Shown here in pieces: positions 51,968 to 61,384 of a stretch of 64,000 nt of DNA. Under the pieces are notes generated by a model. That model searched no databases, was not told the DNA's origin, and was given only the letters and a program-made list of their open reading frames with translations. Origin of the DNA: Mucilaginibacter sp. KACC 22773 (GTDB lineage: Bacteria; Bacteroidota; Bacteroidia; Sphingobacteriales; Sphingobacteriaceae); NCBI RefSeq assembly GCF_028736215.1, contig NZ_CP117883.1:310001-374000 (forward strand). The letters run 5' to 3'. Position 1 is the first letter of the stretch. Every line of letters begins with the position of its first letter. Both the position numbers and the translations under genes were made by a program.

Positions 51968-54900
51968 ATGAAAATATCTACTTTTAACATAGGTATGCCC
52001 AAACTATGCATACCTCAAAAGTTATTATTAGTTGTGAAAATAACTGTACTCCTTTTTTTTGTCGCTATTATGCATGTCAGCGCTTCATCTTATGCGCAAA
52101 ACATTAATCTTTCAGCAACAAACGCACCGTTAAAAAAACTCTTTAAAGAGATCAGGAAGCAAAGCGGCTACAACTTTATTTATACCGAAGGTATGATGAA
52201 GGATACCAGGCCGGTTAACATTCATGTTAGTAATGCTTCTATCGATGTTATACTCGATAAGGTATTTCATGATCAGCCGCTTTCCTATACCATCAGCAAC
52301 AACACCATTGTAATTAAGGAAAAGGACAACCAGCAAACAAGTAATGCTATAATAACCATTACCGGTACCGTTAAGGACGAAAAAGGCGAACCTTTGCCAG
52401 GTGTTACCGTAGCTGTTGAGGGTATAGCCAACGCCACATCAACCGATTATAATGGTAAGTATACCATTAAGGCTAATGCAGGGCAAACTTTGGTGTTTTC
52501 ATTTATTGGTTATAAAACTGTAAAAAGGCTTGTCAATAACGAATCCCTGATAAATGTCTCTTTAGAGCCGGCTTCAAGGGATTTAACCGAGGTGGTTGTG
52601 GTTGGCTACGGTACCCAAAAACGGTCGGATATTACAGGTGCTGTTGCATCAGTACCCAAGTCCCGTTTATCGGAGTTGCCGGTTACCAACGTACTGCAAG
52701 CTTTAGAAGGTGCTGTGGCAGGGGTTACCATAACCAATACATCATCTGTACCAGGGGCAGTGCCGGGGTCAATAGTGAGGGGGCAAAACTCCATTAACGC
52801 AGGTACAGGCCCGTATGTGGTGGTAGATGGTATTCCACTGAGTAAAACCGGCGGTTCGCTTAACGATATCAACCCTAATGATATCGCTTCTATGGAAATA
52901 TTAAAGGATGCATCGGCAGTGGCCATTTACGGAACCAATGGCTCCAACGGGGTTATCCTGATCACCACCAAACGAGGGAACAGCGGCAAACCCGTTATCC
53001 GTTATAGCGGTTATGCTGGTATAGAAAATCTTGCGCATATCCTGGAGCCGCGCGACCCGGCATCCTATATTCAAAAGTATGCCGATTACCTTTCGCAAAC
53101 GGGCCAAACGCAAACCAGCCCGGTGCCCAATAGCTCCGAGCTGCCTAATTACCAGGCAGGTAAAACCATTGATTGGGTTAAAGAAACTACCCAGCAAGGG
53201 GTAATGCAAGATCATAACCTCAGCGTTTCTGGCGGTAGCCCCGATGTTAAATATTTTATATCGGGCGATTACATGAAGCAAAAAGGCGTGGTAAAAGGTT
53301 ACCAGTATAACCGGGTAAGCATCCGCTCAAACCTCGATGTTAACGTTACCAATTTTTTAACTGTTGGTATGTCATCCTTTTTTTCCAACAATAATTACGA
53401 TGGCGGCAGGGCCAACCTGTTATTCGCTACAGCCATGAGCCCCTATGGTAATTTATATAATGCCGATGGTACTTATACCATTTACCCTATGTCGCCTGAA
53501 TTGTTGTATACCAATCCCTTATTGGGTTTAACTACCGACCAGGTAAACCGCAGCGTAAATTTAAATGGCAACGGCTATGCCGAGATTAAATTTGGCGGCG
53601 TACTTAAAGGGTTGAAATACCGGGTAAATGCCGGTTACACCTATTTGCCAACCCGTGTTGATAGCTACAGCGGCCGTTTGGCAAATACACCTTTAGGGTC
53701 GGCCAGTGCGGCAAGCTCCGAAACAACAGCCTATACTATTGAAAACCTGTTATACTATAACAGGGACATTGGCAAGCACCACTTTGATTTTACGGGTTTA
53801 TATAGCGCGCAGCGCCGCAGGTATTTTACTTCGACAGCAGCTGCTACTGGTTTCGTAAACGATGAACTTTCATTTAACAATATTGGTGCAGGTGCAACGC
53901 AAACCTCGTCGTCATATTCAGACAGGTATGCGCTTAACTCGCAGATGGGGCGTGTCAATTACTCCTATAACAGCCGTTACCTGTTCACTGTTACCGCCCG
54001 CCGCGATGGATCGTCGGTTTTTGGCGCTAATACTACCAAGTATGGTGTGTTTCCATCGGCAGCGCTTGGATGGAACATTAGTCAAGAAAACTTTTTGAAG
54101 GATTCAAAAATAGTTAACAGTTTAAAATTGAGAGGCTCATACGGAAAAACCGGAAACGAGGCAATAAGTGTTTATCAAACCATTACAACAGATGGTACTG
54201 TTCGTTCGCCGTTTAATGGGGTAAGCACTATTGGGGTACAGGCCAGTAACCTGGGTAATGCCAACCTGCTTTGGGAAACCACGGTGGGAACCAATATCGG
54301 GGCCGATTTCTCCTTATTTAACAGCCGTATTAACGGATCGGTTGATGCTTACAAAACGCGCACATCTGGTTTGTTGTTAAAGCGGAGCCTTCCGGCTATT
54401 ACCGGTTATTCGTCAGTATGGGATAATATTGGCAAAGTGGCCAACAAGGGTATCGAGGTTACGTTGAACACAAAGAACATTGATGGCAGGGATTTCCGTT
54501 GGGAATCAAACATTGTATATGCCATAAATCGGAATAAAATTGTGAGCCTTTATGGCGATGGGAAAGATGACATAGGCAACAGGTGGTTTATAGGTAAGCC
54601 TATCAGCGTAATATATGATTACAAAATGACAGGCGTTTGGCAAACAGGCGAGGATGCCTCCAAACAAGATCCGGGTGCAAAACCAGGCGACCTGAAATTT
54701 GCCGATACCAATGGCGATGGCAAAATTACTGCCGATGACAGGGTTATCCAGGGGCAAACTACGCCAAAATGGACCGGTGGTATTACCAATACTTTTCACT
54801 ATAAGCAGTTTAACCTGAGCATATTTATACAAACAGCACAAGGTATGCTTAAAAACAATGCCGATTTAAACTATGCTGATGAATCGGGCAGGAGGAATAC

Positions 54901-55237
54901 GCCGGCGGCCATAGAATACTGGACACCATCAAATGGCAACAATTCGTTCCAGTCTTTATCTTATACCAATACCCGGGGATACGGCTATCCGCGCGATGCC
55001 AGCTACACCCGCATTAAAGATGTAACATTTAGTTACGTTGTGCCGCAGGTACTGTTAGATAAAGCGCACATCAACGGCTTAACGTTTTATGTAAGCGGCC
55101 GAAACCTGCACACTTTTACCAGGTGGATAGGCTGGGATCCTGAAAATAATTATTCGACCAGGGGATCCGGCGATTGGACAAACAATTATCCAACTACCCG
55201 CACATTTGTTTTTGGTGCCAACATTTCATTAAAATAA
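51968..55237 (+). CDS. SusC/RagA TonB-dependent outer-membrane transporter with STN domain
   Basis: A 1089-aa outer-membrane glycan importer. A long signal region ends near residue 44 (SSYAQ). It is followed by an STN domain (about 45-125, with LKKLFKEIRKQSGYNF), a carboxypeptidase-regulatory-like repeat (about 128-205), the plug (VVVGYGTQKRSDITGAVASV to VILITTKRG) and a beta-barrel that ends in FGANISLK. The STN domain means it can signal to the FecR protein upstream. It pairs with the SusD-like protein 19 bases downstream and would import the glycan processed by the BNR_4, GH88 and GH97 enzymes. Confidence 0.95.
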   Translation: MKISTFNIGMPKLCIPQKLLLVVKITVLLFFVAIMHVSASSYAQNINLSATNAPLKKLFKEIRKQSGYNFIYTEGMMKDTRPVNIHVSNASIDVILDKVFHDQPLSYTISNNTIVIKEKDNQQTSNAIITITGTVKDEKGEPLPGVTVAVEGIANATSTDYNGKYTIKANAGQTLVFSFIGYKTVKRLVNNESLINVSLEPASRDLTEVVVVGYGTQKRSDITGAVASVPKSRLSELPVTNVLQALEGAVAGVTITNTSSVPGAVPGSIVRGQNSINAGTGPYVVVDGIPLSKTGGSLNDINPNDIASMEILKDASAVAIYGTNGSNGVILITTKRGNSGKPVIRYSGYAGIENLAHILEPRDPASYIQKYADYLSQTGQTQTSPVPNSSELPNYQAGKTIDWVKETTQQGVMQDHNLSVSGGSPDVKYFISGDYMKQKGVVKGYQYNRVSIRSNLDVNVTNFLTVGMSSFFSNNNYDGGRANLLFATAMSPYGNLYNADGTYTIYPMSPELLYTNPLLGLTTDQVNRSVNLNGNGYAEIKFGGVLKGLKYRVNAGYTYLPTRVDSYSGRLANTPLGSASAASSETTAYTIENLLYYNRDIGKHHFDFTGLYSAQRRRYFTSTAAATGFVNDELSFNNIGAGATQTSSSYSDRYALNSQMGRVNYSYNSRYLFTVTARRDGSSVFGANTTKYGVFPSAALGWNISQENFLKDSKIVNSLKLRGSYGKTGNEAISVYQTITTDGTVRSPFNGVSTIGVQASNLGNANLLWETTVGTNIGADFSLFNSRINGSVDAYKTRTSGLLLKRSLPAITGYSSVWDNIGKVANKGIEVTLNTKNIDGRDFRWESNIVYAINRNKIVSLYGDGKDDIGNRWFIGKPISVIYDYKMTGVWQTGEDASKQDPGAKPGDLKFADTNGDGKITADDRVIQGQTTPKWTGGITNTFHYKQFNLSIFIQTAQGMLKNNADLNYADESGRRNTPAAIEYWTPSNGNNSFQSLSYTNTRGYGYPRDASYTRIKDVTFSYVVPQVLLDKAHINGLTFYVSGRNLHTFTRWIGWDPENNYSTRGSGDWTNNYPTTRTFVFGANISLK

Positions 55238-55256
55238 ACTGATAAAAGATAACGAT

Positions 55257-56879
55257 ATGAAAAAGTATTCAATTATAGTGGCTTCTGTATCAGTGCTTAT
55301 TATCGCATTTGCATCCTGTAAAAAGTCATACCTGGCCGAAAAGCCTTACTCCTCATACACCCCGCTAACGCTTAACGATTCATTGGGCTTTGAAGCCGCC
55401 GCCGTGGGCCTTTATAACTACGAAAGTACTATTTTAACCTATTCAAGCGCCCAGGGCTGGCCAAGCGTTTGGCAGGTGGGTACCGATGTGGCCAATGCTA
55501 CTGCAAACCAGCAAGGTATTGAAGTGCCGTATTATAATTATGCACAGCTTACACCAACAGATGGGGCAGCTTCATATATCTGGGGTAAATATTACGCGTT
55601 AATTAACAACGCCAACATTATTATCAAGGCCGTTGAAGATCCGTCGAACACCAAACTTACCGCCAAAGGCAAAAACATGATAGATGCCGAAGCCAAGTTT
55701 TTTAGGGCATATGCCTATAATAGCCTGGCTACATTATTTGGCAAAGTGCCATTGGTAACGGCTCCGCTTGCTGCGCCAAAAACAGATTTTGTACGTGCCC
55801 CGCTTGATCAGGTCAACAATCTTATAATAAGCGATCTAACGTTTGCAAGTACAAACCTGTCTGATTTAAATGCTGGTACCTCAAAACTAAACGTGCAAGG
55901 CAAGCCTGTAGATAGGGCTAATAAATACATGGCCATGCAGCTATTGGCCGAAGCCTACCTGCGCATGGGTAAAAACGACCTGGCCGAGCAACAGGCGCAG
56001 GCAGTTATCAGCAGCGGTAAATTTAGCCTGATAAGCAGCCGTTACGGTGTAAGGGCAAGCGGCGCCGGCGATTATTACTCAGATATGTTTGTGTATGGTA
56101 ACCAGCGGCGCAGCCAGGGCAACTCTGAAGCTATATGGGTTATTGAGCAGGAAAATCCAAATTCGGTAGTCGGTGGTAATACAGATAATGCCCAGCAACG
56201 CCGTGTGTGGGGAGCTGCTTATTACAATATCAGCGGCATGGTAATTTGCGATTCGCTTGGCGGCCGTAGTATTGCAAGGTTAAGGTTGAGTAATTGGGTG
56301 TTGTACGGTTTATATCCAACAGGCGATCTACGGAACTCGCAATACAGTATCAGGAGGCGTTATTATATCAATAACCCGGCTGCAGCCAACTATGGCCAGC
56401 AGGTGCCTTTTACAGGGCCGGATACCTTGTATAAAATATGCCCAAGCATAACCAAATGGGGCGCGTTTGACCCTAACGATACCTTTGGCTATGCCATGAT
56501 TAAAGATTTTATGATGATGCGGCTGGGCGAAACTTACCTGTTGCTTGCTGAAGCACAGGTGAAGCAAAGCAAAACAGCCGAGGCGGCAAACACCATTAAC
56601 GTTTTGCGCACAAGAGCGCAGGCACCGCAGGTCACCGCCAGCCAGATGACGCTGGATTTTGTACTTGATGAACGTGCCCGCGAATTGATTGGAGAGGAAA
56701 ACCGCAGGATGACGCTGATGCGTACCGGAACCCTGGTTGACCGTGCAACACGCCTCAATTCAAATGACGTTCAGCACCCCACAACCGGCCTGGCAGCCAA
56801 AAATTTGCTGCTCCCTATCCCTTTATCAGAAATTCAACTGAATAAGGATGCAGTTTTAGAACAAAATCCGGGTTATTAA
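55257..56879 (+). CDS. SusD/RagB-type glycan-binding lipoprotein
   Basis: A 540-aa surface lipoprotein with lipobox AFASC (Cys21) followed by KKSYLAEKPY. It has the SusD pattern of TPR-like helices: AEAKFFRAYAYNSLATLFGKVPLV (in part), AMQLLAEAYLRMGK, and the C-terminal ETYLLLAEAQVKQ and DERARELIGEENRRM. It would cap the SusC barrel and capture oligosaccharide. The glycan cannot be predicted from the sequence alone. A strong hairpin follows its stop codon at 56890-56917. Confidence 0.95.
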   Translation: MKKYSIIVASVSVLIIAFASCKKSYLAEKPYSSYTPLTLNDSLGFEAAAVGLYNYESTILTYSSAQGWPSVWQVGTDVANATANQQGIEVPYYNYAQLTPTDGAASYIWGKYYALINNANIIIKAVEDPSNTKLTAKGKNMIDAEAKFFRAYAYNSLATLFGKVPLVTAPLAAPKTDFVRAPLDQVNNLIISDLTFASTNLSDLNAGTSKLNVQGKPVDRANKYMAMQLLAEAYLRMGKNDLAEQQAQAVISSGKFSLISSRYGVRASGAGDYYSDMFVYGNQRRSQGNSEAIWVIEQENPNSVVGGNTDNAQQRRVWGAAYYNISGMVICDSLGGRSIARLRLSNWVLYGLYPTGDLRNSQYSIRRRYYINNPAAANYGQQVPFTGPDTLYKICPSITKWGAFDPNDTFGYAMIKDFMMMRLGETYLLLAEAQVKQSKTAEAANTINVLRTRAQAPQVTASQMTLDFVLDERARELIGEENRRMTLMRTGTLVDRATRLNSNDVQHPTTGLAAKNLLLPIPLSEIQLNKDAVLEQNPGY

Positions 56880-56889
56880 TATAATCATA

Positions 56890-56917
56890 GTGTGTGGCGG
56901 TGTATATTGCCACACAC
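56890..56917 (+). terminator. Hairpin between SusD and BNR_4 genes
   Basis: The perfect 9-base stem GTGTGTGGC/GCCACACAC (56890-56898 and 56909-56917) with a 10-base loop begins 11 bases after the SusD stop. It is followed by TTTA only, so it could lower rather than abolish read-through into the next gene, or stabilise the susCD message. Confidence 0.6.
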
Positions 56918-56927
56918 TTTACTACTT

Positions 56928-58256
56928 ATGCTTTTTAACTACTTCAAACAATCCCTGTTTATAGTTTTACTGATCGGTAGCTTTCTGCATTCAGGTGCGC
57001 AAACTTACCCGGTAAAAGTTAGTACCATCAGCCCCGGGTGGGCTAATAACTCGGTGAATACAGTTATTTTTCGCAAAAACTCGCTGGTTACTTTTAAAGG
57101 CGAGCAATATGCCGCCTATTATGATCAGCAGCAGGTATTAACCCTGGCCAAAAGAAAAAGCGGGTCAAATAAATGGCAGGTTGCTGCCACAGCCTACAAA
57201 GGCGATGCTGCCGATGCCCATAAAACCATCAGCATTATGGTTGACGGGGCAGGATACCTGCATGTGGCCTGGGGCTTGCATAATGAGCCATTAAACTATG
57301 CTGTGGGCATTGCGCCCGGCAGCCTTGTTTTATCGGCAAAAAAATCAATGACCGGCATTGCTGAAAACCGTGTAAGCTACCCTGAATTTTATAAGCTGCC
57401 CAAAGGCGATTTGTTATTTCTTTACAGGAATGGAGCGTCTGGCAATGGCAACCTGGTTATTAACCGGTACCTGGCAACAACCCAAAAATGGGTAAATGTG
57501 CAAAGTAACCTTATTGACGGCGAAGGTAAACGAAATGCTTATTGGCAAATGGCCATTGATAAAAAAGGATTTATACACCTGTCGTGGGTGTGGCGCGAAA
57601 GTCCTGATGTGGCCAGTAACCATGATATGTGTTATGCGCTGTCAAAAGATGGCGGTATAAACTGGGAACGCTCAACCGGGCAAAGGTATAATTTGCCAAT
57701 TACCGCCGCTACTGCCGAACACGCCTGCGAAATTCCACAGAAAAGCGAGCTTATTAACCAAACATCTATGGTTATTGACGACGATGGCAGCCCATTTATA
57801 GCCAGCTACTGGCGCGAGGAAGGGCAAACGGTTCCGCAATATCATATTATCTATAAAAATAATGGCCGGTGGGCCAACAGTAACCTCAATTTTCGCAAAA
57901 CGCCTTTTAGTTTAAGCGGAATGGGCACAAAGAGTATCCCCATATCACGCCCGCAGGTTATTGCCTGGAAACAGGGTAAAAATATGGCCGCGGCCTTAAT
58001 ATTCAGAGATATAGAACGGGGAAATAAAATTTCTGTCGCGCTTACCGGTAACCTTGCCGCAAATAAGTGGGCGGTTAGCGATTTATCGGCTTTTACCGTT
58101 GGCGCCTGGGAACCAACTTATGATACCGAACTATGGAAAGACAAGAAAATACTTAACCTATTTATACAAAAGGTAGTACAGGTGGACGGCGAAGGGCAGG
58201 CCAATATTGCCGCCCAGCCGGTACAGGTGCTGGAATGGAAACCGGCTAATAATTAG
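56928..58256 (+). CDS. Exported BNR_4-family seven-bladed propeller protein
   Basis: A 442-aa exported protein with a signal peptide near residues 1-25 (SFLHSGAQ). The rest matches the BNR_4 repeat family: KGEQYAAYYDQQQVLTLAKR, MVDGAGYLHVAWGLHNEPLNY and the RNGASGNGNLVINRY blade. Known enzymes with this fold include ulvan lyases and alpha-L-rhamnosidases/lyases that act next to glucuronate (GH145- and PL-type). Together with the GH88 gene downstream, a role at a rhamnose-uronate linkage is plausible. ATG 56928 is preferred; the GTG at 56892 lies in the hairpin. Confidence 0.8.
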   Translation: MLFNYFKQSLFIVLLIGSFLHSGAQTYPVKVSTISPGWANNSVNTVIFRKNSLVTFKGEQYAAYYDQQQVLTLAKRKSGSNKWQVAATAYKGDAADAHKTISIMVDGAGYLHVAWGLHNEPLNYAVGIAPGSLVLSAKKSMTGIAENRVSYPEFYKLPKGDLLFLYRNGASGNGNLVINRYLATTQKWVNVQSNLIDGEGKRNAYWQMAIDKKGFIHLSWVWRESPDVASNHDMCYALSKDGGINWERSTGQRYNLPITAATAEHACEIPQKSELINQTSMVIDDDGSPFIASYWREEGQTVPQYHIIYKNNGRWANSNLNFRKTPFSLSGMGTKSIPISRPQVIAWKQGKNMAAALIFRDIERGNKISVALTGNLAANKWAVSDLSAFTVGAWEPTYDTELWKDKKILNLFIQKVVQVDGEGQANIAAQPVQVLEWKPANN

Positions 58257-58266
58257 AGCAGAAGAA

Positions 58267-59514
58267 ATGAAATTTAATATTGCCATGAAAAAAATACTGT
58301 TTTTGCTTTGCACAATGTTGGTTGTATCCAACCTGTGGGCGCAAAAAAATATATCAAACGGCCTTGCCGACAGGAAACTGTGGCTGGCGTACATGGATAA
58401 AATAGCCCGGCCCGTACTATCAAACCTGGCCGAAGATAAGCTGAAGCAAAATATGCCGGTGAGTTTATCTGACCATATTGATAATAAAGAAGGGCGTTCA
58501 AAAGTTGCTTACCTTGAAGCGTTTGGCCGCACCTTAAGCGGGATTGCTCCCTGGCTTAACCTGGAAGGGGGCGATGCCGGCGAAGTAAAATTGCGTAACC
58601 AGTACCGCGCATGGGCATTAAAGGCGATAGCCAACGCGGTTAATCCGCAGGCTAAAGATTATTTGCAATGGAATGGCGGGCAGCCTTTGGTTGATGCATC
58701 GTACGTAGCCTTTGCGCTTGTCAGGTGCCCATGGTTATGGGAACACCTGGACGATAATGTAAAAAAACAGGTGGTTGATGCGATGAAGATAACCCGTAAC
58801 ACGGTGCCGGTTTACTCCAACTGGATCCTGTTTTCGGGGATGATCGAAGCCTTCTTTTGCAAATACGATTTAGGGGACGACCCTTTACGCACCGAATTTG
58901 GCATCCGCGAGTTTATGCAGCACTGGTATGTTGGCGACGGGATGTTTTCTGACGGGATGACCTTTCACCTGGATTATTACAACAGTATTGTGATACAGCC
59001 CAATTTAGCCGCCATGCTACAGGTGCAGGGCGAAAAAAAGAAGAATTACCAACACGAGCAGGAGCGTGTAAAAGCCATAGGCCAACGCTATGCCGAAATA
59101 TTGGAACGCTTAATTAACGCCGATGGCAGTTACCCGGCAACCGGCCGATCTATAGTTTACCGGGCAGGGGTTTTTCATCATTTGGCCAATATGGCTTATA
59201 TTAAACAACTCCCTGCATCGTTGGCACCGGCACAGGTACGTTGCGCCTTAACCGCAGTTATCAAAAAAACATTGGAGTCGCCCGCTACATTTACCGCGGA
59301 TGGATGGCTCAACATCGGCCTTTACGGCAAACAACCCGGCCTGGCCGATTTTTATATTACTACCGGCAGCTTATACATTTGCAGTAATGTTTTTGTACCC
59401 CTTGGCCTGCCCGAAACCGACGAATTCTGGAGCGCCCCAGCCCTCAAATGGACGGCAGTTAAAATCTGGAGCGGAGAAGATGTAAAAGCCGATCACGCCC
59501 TGGATCTGAAGTAA
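58267..59514 (+). CDS. Exported DUF2264-domain protein
   Basis: A 415-aa exported protein of the DUF2264 family; the signal peptide ends near VSNLWAQ. An all-alpha barrel is likely, as in related (alpha/alpha) toroid enzymes. Recognisable parts are LEAFGRTLSGIAPWL, QPLVDASYVAFALVRCP and SDGMTFHLDYYNSIVIQP. DUF2264 proteins occur in many polysaccharide loci, often with unsaturated-uronate enzymes, but I know no settled activity. Start ATG 58267, 10 bases after the BNR_4 stop, or ATG 58285. Confidence 0.82.
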   Translation: MKFNIAMKKILFLLCTMLVVSNLWAQKNISNGLADRKLWLAYMDKIARPVLSNLAEDKLKQNMPVSLSDHIDNKEGRSKVAYLEAFGRTLSGIAPWLNLEGGDAGEVKLRNQYRAWALKAIANAVNPQAKDYLQWNGGQPLVDASYVAFALVRCPWLWEHLDDNVKKQVVDAMKITRNTVPVYSNWILFSGMIEAFFCKYDLGDDPLRTEFGIREFMQHWYVGDGMFSDGMTFHLDYYNSIVIQPNLAAMLQVQGEKKKNYQHEQERVKAIGQRYAEILERLINADGSYPATGRSIVYRAGVFHHLANMAYIKQLPASLAPAQVRCALTAVIKKTLESPATFTADGWLNIGLYGKQPGLADFYITTGSLYICSNVFVPLGLPETDEFWSAPALKWTAVKIWSGEDVKADHALDLK

Positions 59515-59542
59515 AGAAAGGGCGGGTCACGCATCTAAATTA

Positions 59543-59809
59543 GGTTAACATAACTTAACACATTTTAATTTTATTTATTATAAATAACTGATAATTAACA
59601 TATTGTAAATGTGCATGGTTAACACTAAACTGATGCTTGTGCATTTAAGTGCATCCAAATGTTTGTGCCTGTTGTTGGCCAAAACAGGTGCCGAAGCAAC
59701 TTGGCTCGTTTGACCAGGATCAGCTCCTTTACATCATAAGCTTATTACGTTAGCTATTATTAAATGACAGATCATCATCGCTAAATATTTAGATGCGTTT
59801 GCCCTGAAA
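59543..59809 (+). repeat. Non-coding repeat B, copy 2 (267 bp)
   Basis: Collinear with 42673-42970: both begin GGTTAACATAACTTAACAC and end TTTAGATGCGTTTGCCCTGAA. It lies 28 bases after the DUF2264 stop and 318 before the GH88 start. The conserved blocks are separated by variable AT-rich segments. Confidence 0.85.
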
Positions 59810-60127
59810 GAAAGAGGAAGATATTTGACAGAAATAACGGCAACGATATTAACTTAGCTCATGCTGTTGCTTGTTGAAGCCAGGCCGCATTCCCGATAAT
59901 CATTTTTTTGCCAAATAGACTTCTTCTCCCCCTTATTTGACCTAATGCACCCCCCTGCGGGTTTTTGTTTTAAACTACTTTCGAAACTCAATTATAAATG
60001 GTTGCTCCAATTTTGTTTGCGCTCGGCGGCAGATCGTTTTAGCAATTAGCAGATCGGCCGTTTTTACAATTAACAACATAGGTGTCTGCCGAGACGGAGT
60101 ACAAAAATTGAGAACCAATAAAATCGT
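59810..60127. other. Non-coding region upstream of the GH88 gene
   Basis: No gene or repeat is recognised in these 318 bases. They presumably contain the promoter of the GH88-GH97 pair. Confidence 0.35.
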
Positions 60128-61384
60128 ATGAAAAGGAATTATCTAAAAAAACGTTTCGATACCAAAGCGCTGTACAAAATTTTATTCGTCCTGATGCTCT
60201 CGGGTGCCGGATTCGGGGCCCATGCTCAAAAAAGCTTGCAGGTACTACCCAATATAAACTATTGCATCGCCCAGGCGCAAAAAACGCTAAGTAATATTCC
60301 GGCAAATAGCAATAACCTACCCCGTAATATAGATAAAGGCAAAACAGACTGGCGATATGTAAATTCCCAGGATTGGTGCAGCGGTTTCTGGCCCGGCATT
60401 TTATGGTATCTGTACGAAGGTACCCACGATGAAAAATGGAAAATAGCAGCTGACAAATTCACACAGGAATTAACGCCAATTTCCCAACATAGTGGCTTCG
60501 ACCATGATTTGGGTTTTATGATATTTAACAGTTTTGGCAATGGGTACAGGCTAACGGGAGACTCAGCGTATAAACAGGTTATATTAAGATCGGCAGATTC
60601 ATTGGCCACTTTGTTTAACCCCAAAGTGGGTACTATTTTATCGTGGCCGCCAATGGTTAAAAAAATGGCCTGGCCCCACAATACCATTATCGATAACATG
60701 ATTAACCTCGAACTTTTATTCTGGGCTTCAAAAAATGGCGGCAACCCGCATTTATATGATATCGCGGTTAAACATGCTGAAACCACCATGCACAATCATT
60801 TCAGGCCCGATTATACCTCATACCACGTTGTAGTGTATGATACCATTACCGGGAAAAAGATAAAAGGAATAACCCACCAGGGCTATGCGGATAACAGCAT
60901 GTGGGCCAGGGGCCAATCATGGGCGATATACGGTTTTACCATGTGCTACCGCGAAACCGGGAAACCAGAGTTTTTAAACTTTGCACAAAAAGTAGCAGAT
61001 GTGTACCTGAGCCGCATGCCGGCGGATTTGATCCCTTTTTGGGACTTCGATGACCCTGCTATCCCCAATGCTCCTAAAGACGCTTCGGCAGCCTGCGTGA
61101 CCGCTTCGGCATTGCTGGAGCTGTCAACATTTGTAAAGGACAAATCCAAGGCACAAATTTACCGACAGAAGGCCGAAGCTATGTTGCAAACGCTTTCCTC
61201 GCGGGCTTACCAAAGCCATAATGTAACCAACGCTTTTTTACTACATTCTACCGGGCATCACCCCGCCGGGACAGAAATTGATGCGTCAATTATTTATGCC
61301 GATTACTATTATTTGGAGGCCTTGTTAAGATTGGATAAATTACAACATGCCAAAGCTGCTTACCGTCAATATAAATCGCACTAA
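60128..61384 (+). CDS. Unsaturated glucuronyl hydrolase (GH88)
   Basis: A 418-aa exported enzyme with a signal peptide to about residue 34 (GAHAQ). GH88 enzymes hydrate the C4-C5 double bond of unsaturated uronic acid left by polysaccharide lyases and so release it. The two catalytic Asp can be read as Asp127 (FDHDLGF) and Asp189 (IIDNMINLELL). WARGQSWAIYGF is the typical later motif. Its presence means a lyase is expected in the pathway; the BNR_4 protein is the only candidate here. The GH97 start codon abuts its stop codon. Confidence 0.9.
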   Translation: MKRNYLKKRFDTKALYKILFVLMLSGAGFGAHAQKSLQVLPNINYCIAQAQKTLSNIPANSNNLPRNIDKGKTDWRYVNSQDWCSGFWPGILWYLYEGTHDEKWKIAADKFTQELTPISQHSGFDHDLGFMIFNSFGNGYRLTGDSAYKQVILRSADSLATLFNPKVGTILSWPPMVKKMAWPHNTIIDNMINLELLFWASKNGGNPHLYDIAVKHAETTMHNHFRPDYTSYHVVVYDTITGKKIKGITHQGYADNSMWARGQSWAIYGFTMCYRETGKPEFLNFAQKVADVYLSRMPADLIPFWDFDDPAIPNAPKDASAACVTASALLELSTFVKDKSKAQIYRQKAEAMLQTLSSRAYQSHNVTNAFLLHSTGHHPAGTEIDASIIYADYYYLEALLRLDKLQHAKAAYRQYKSH

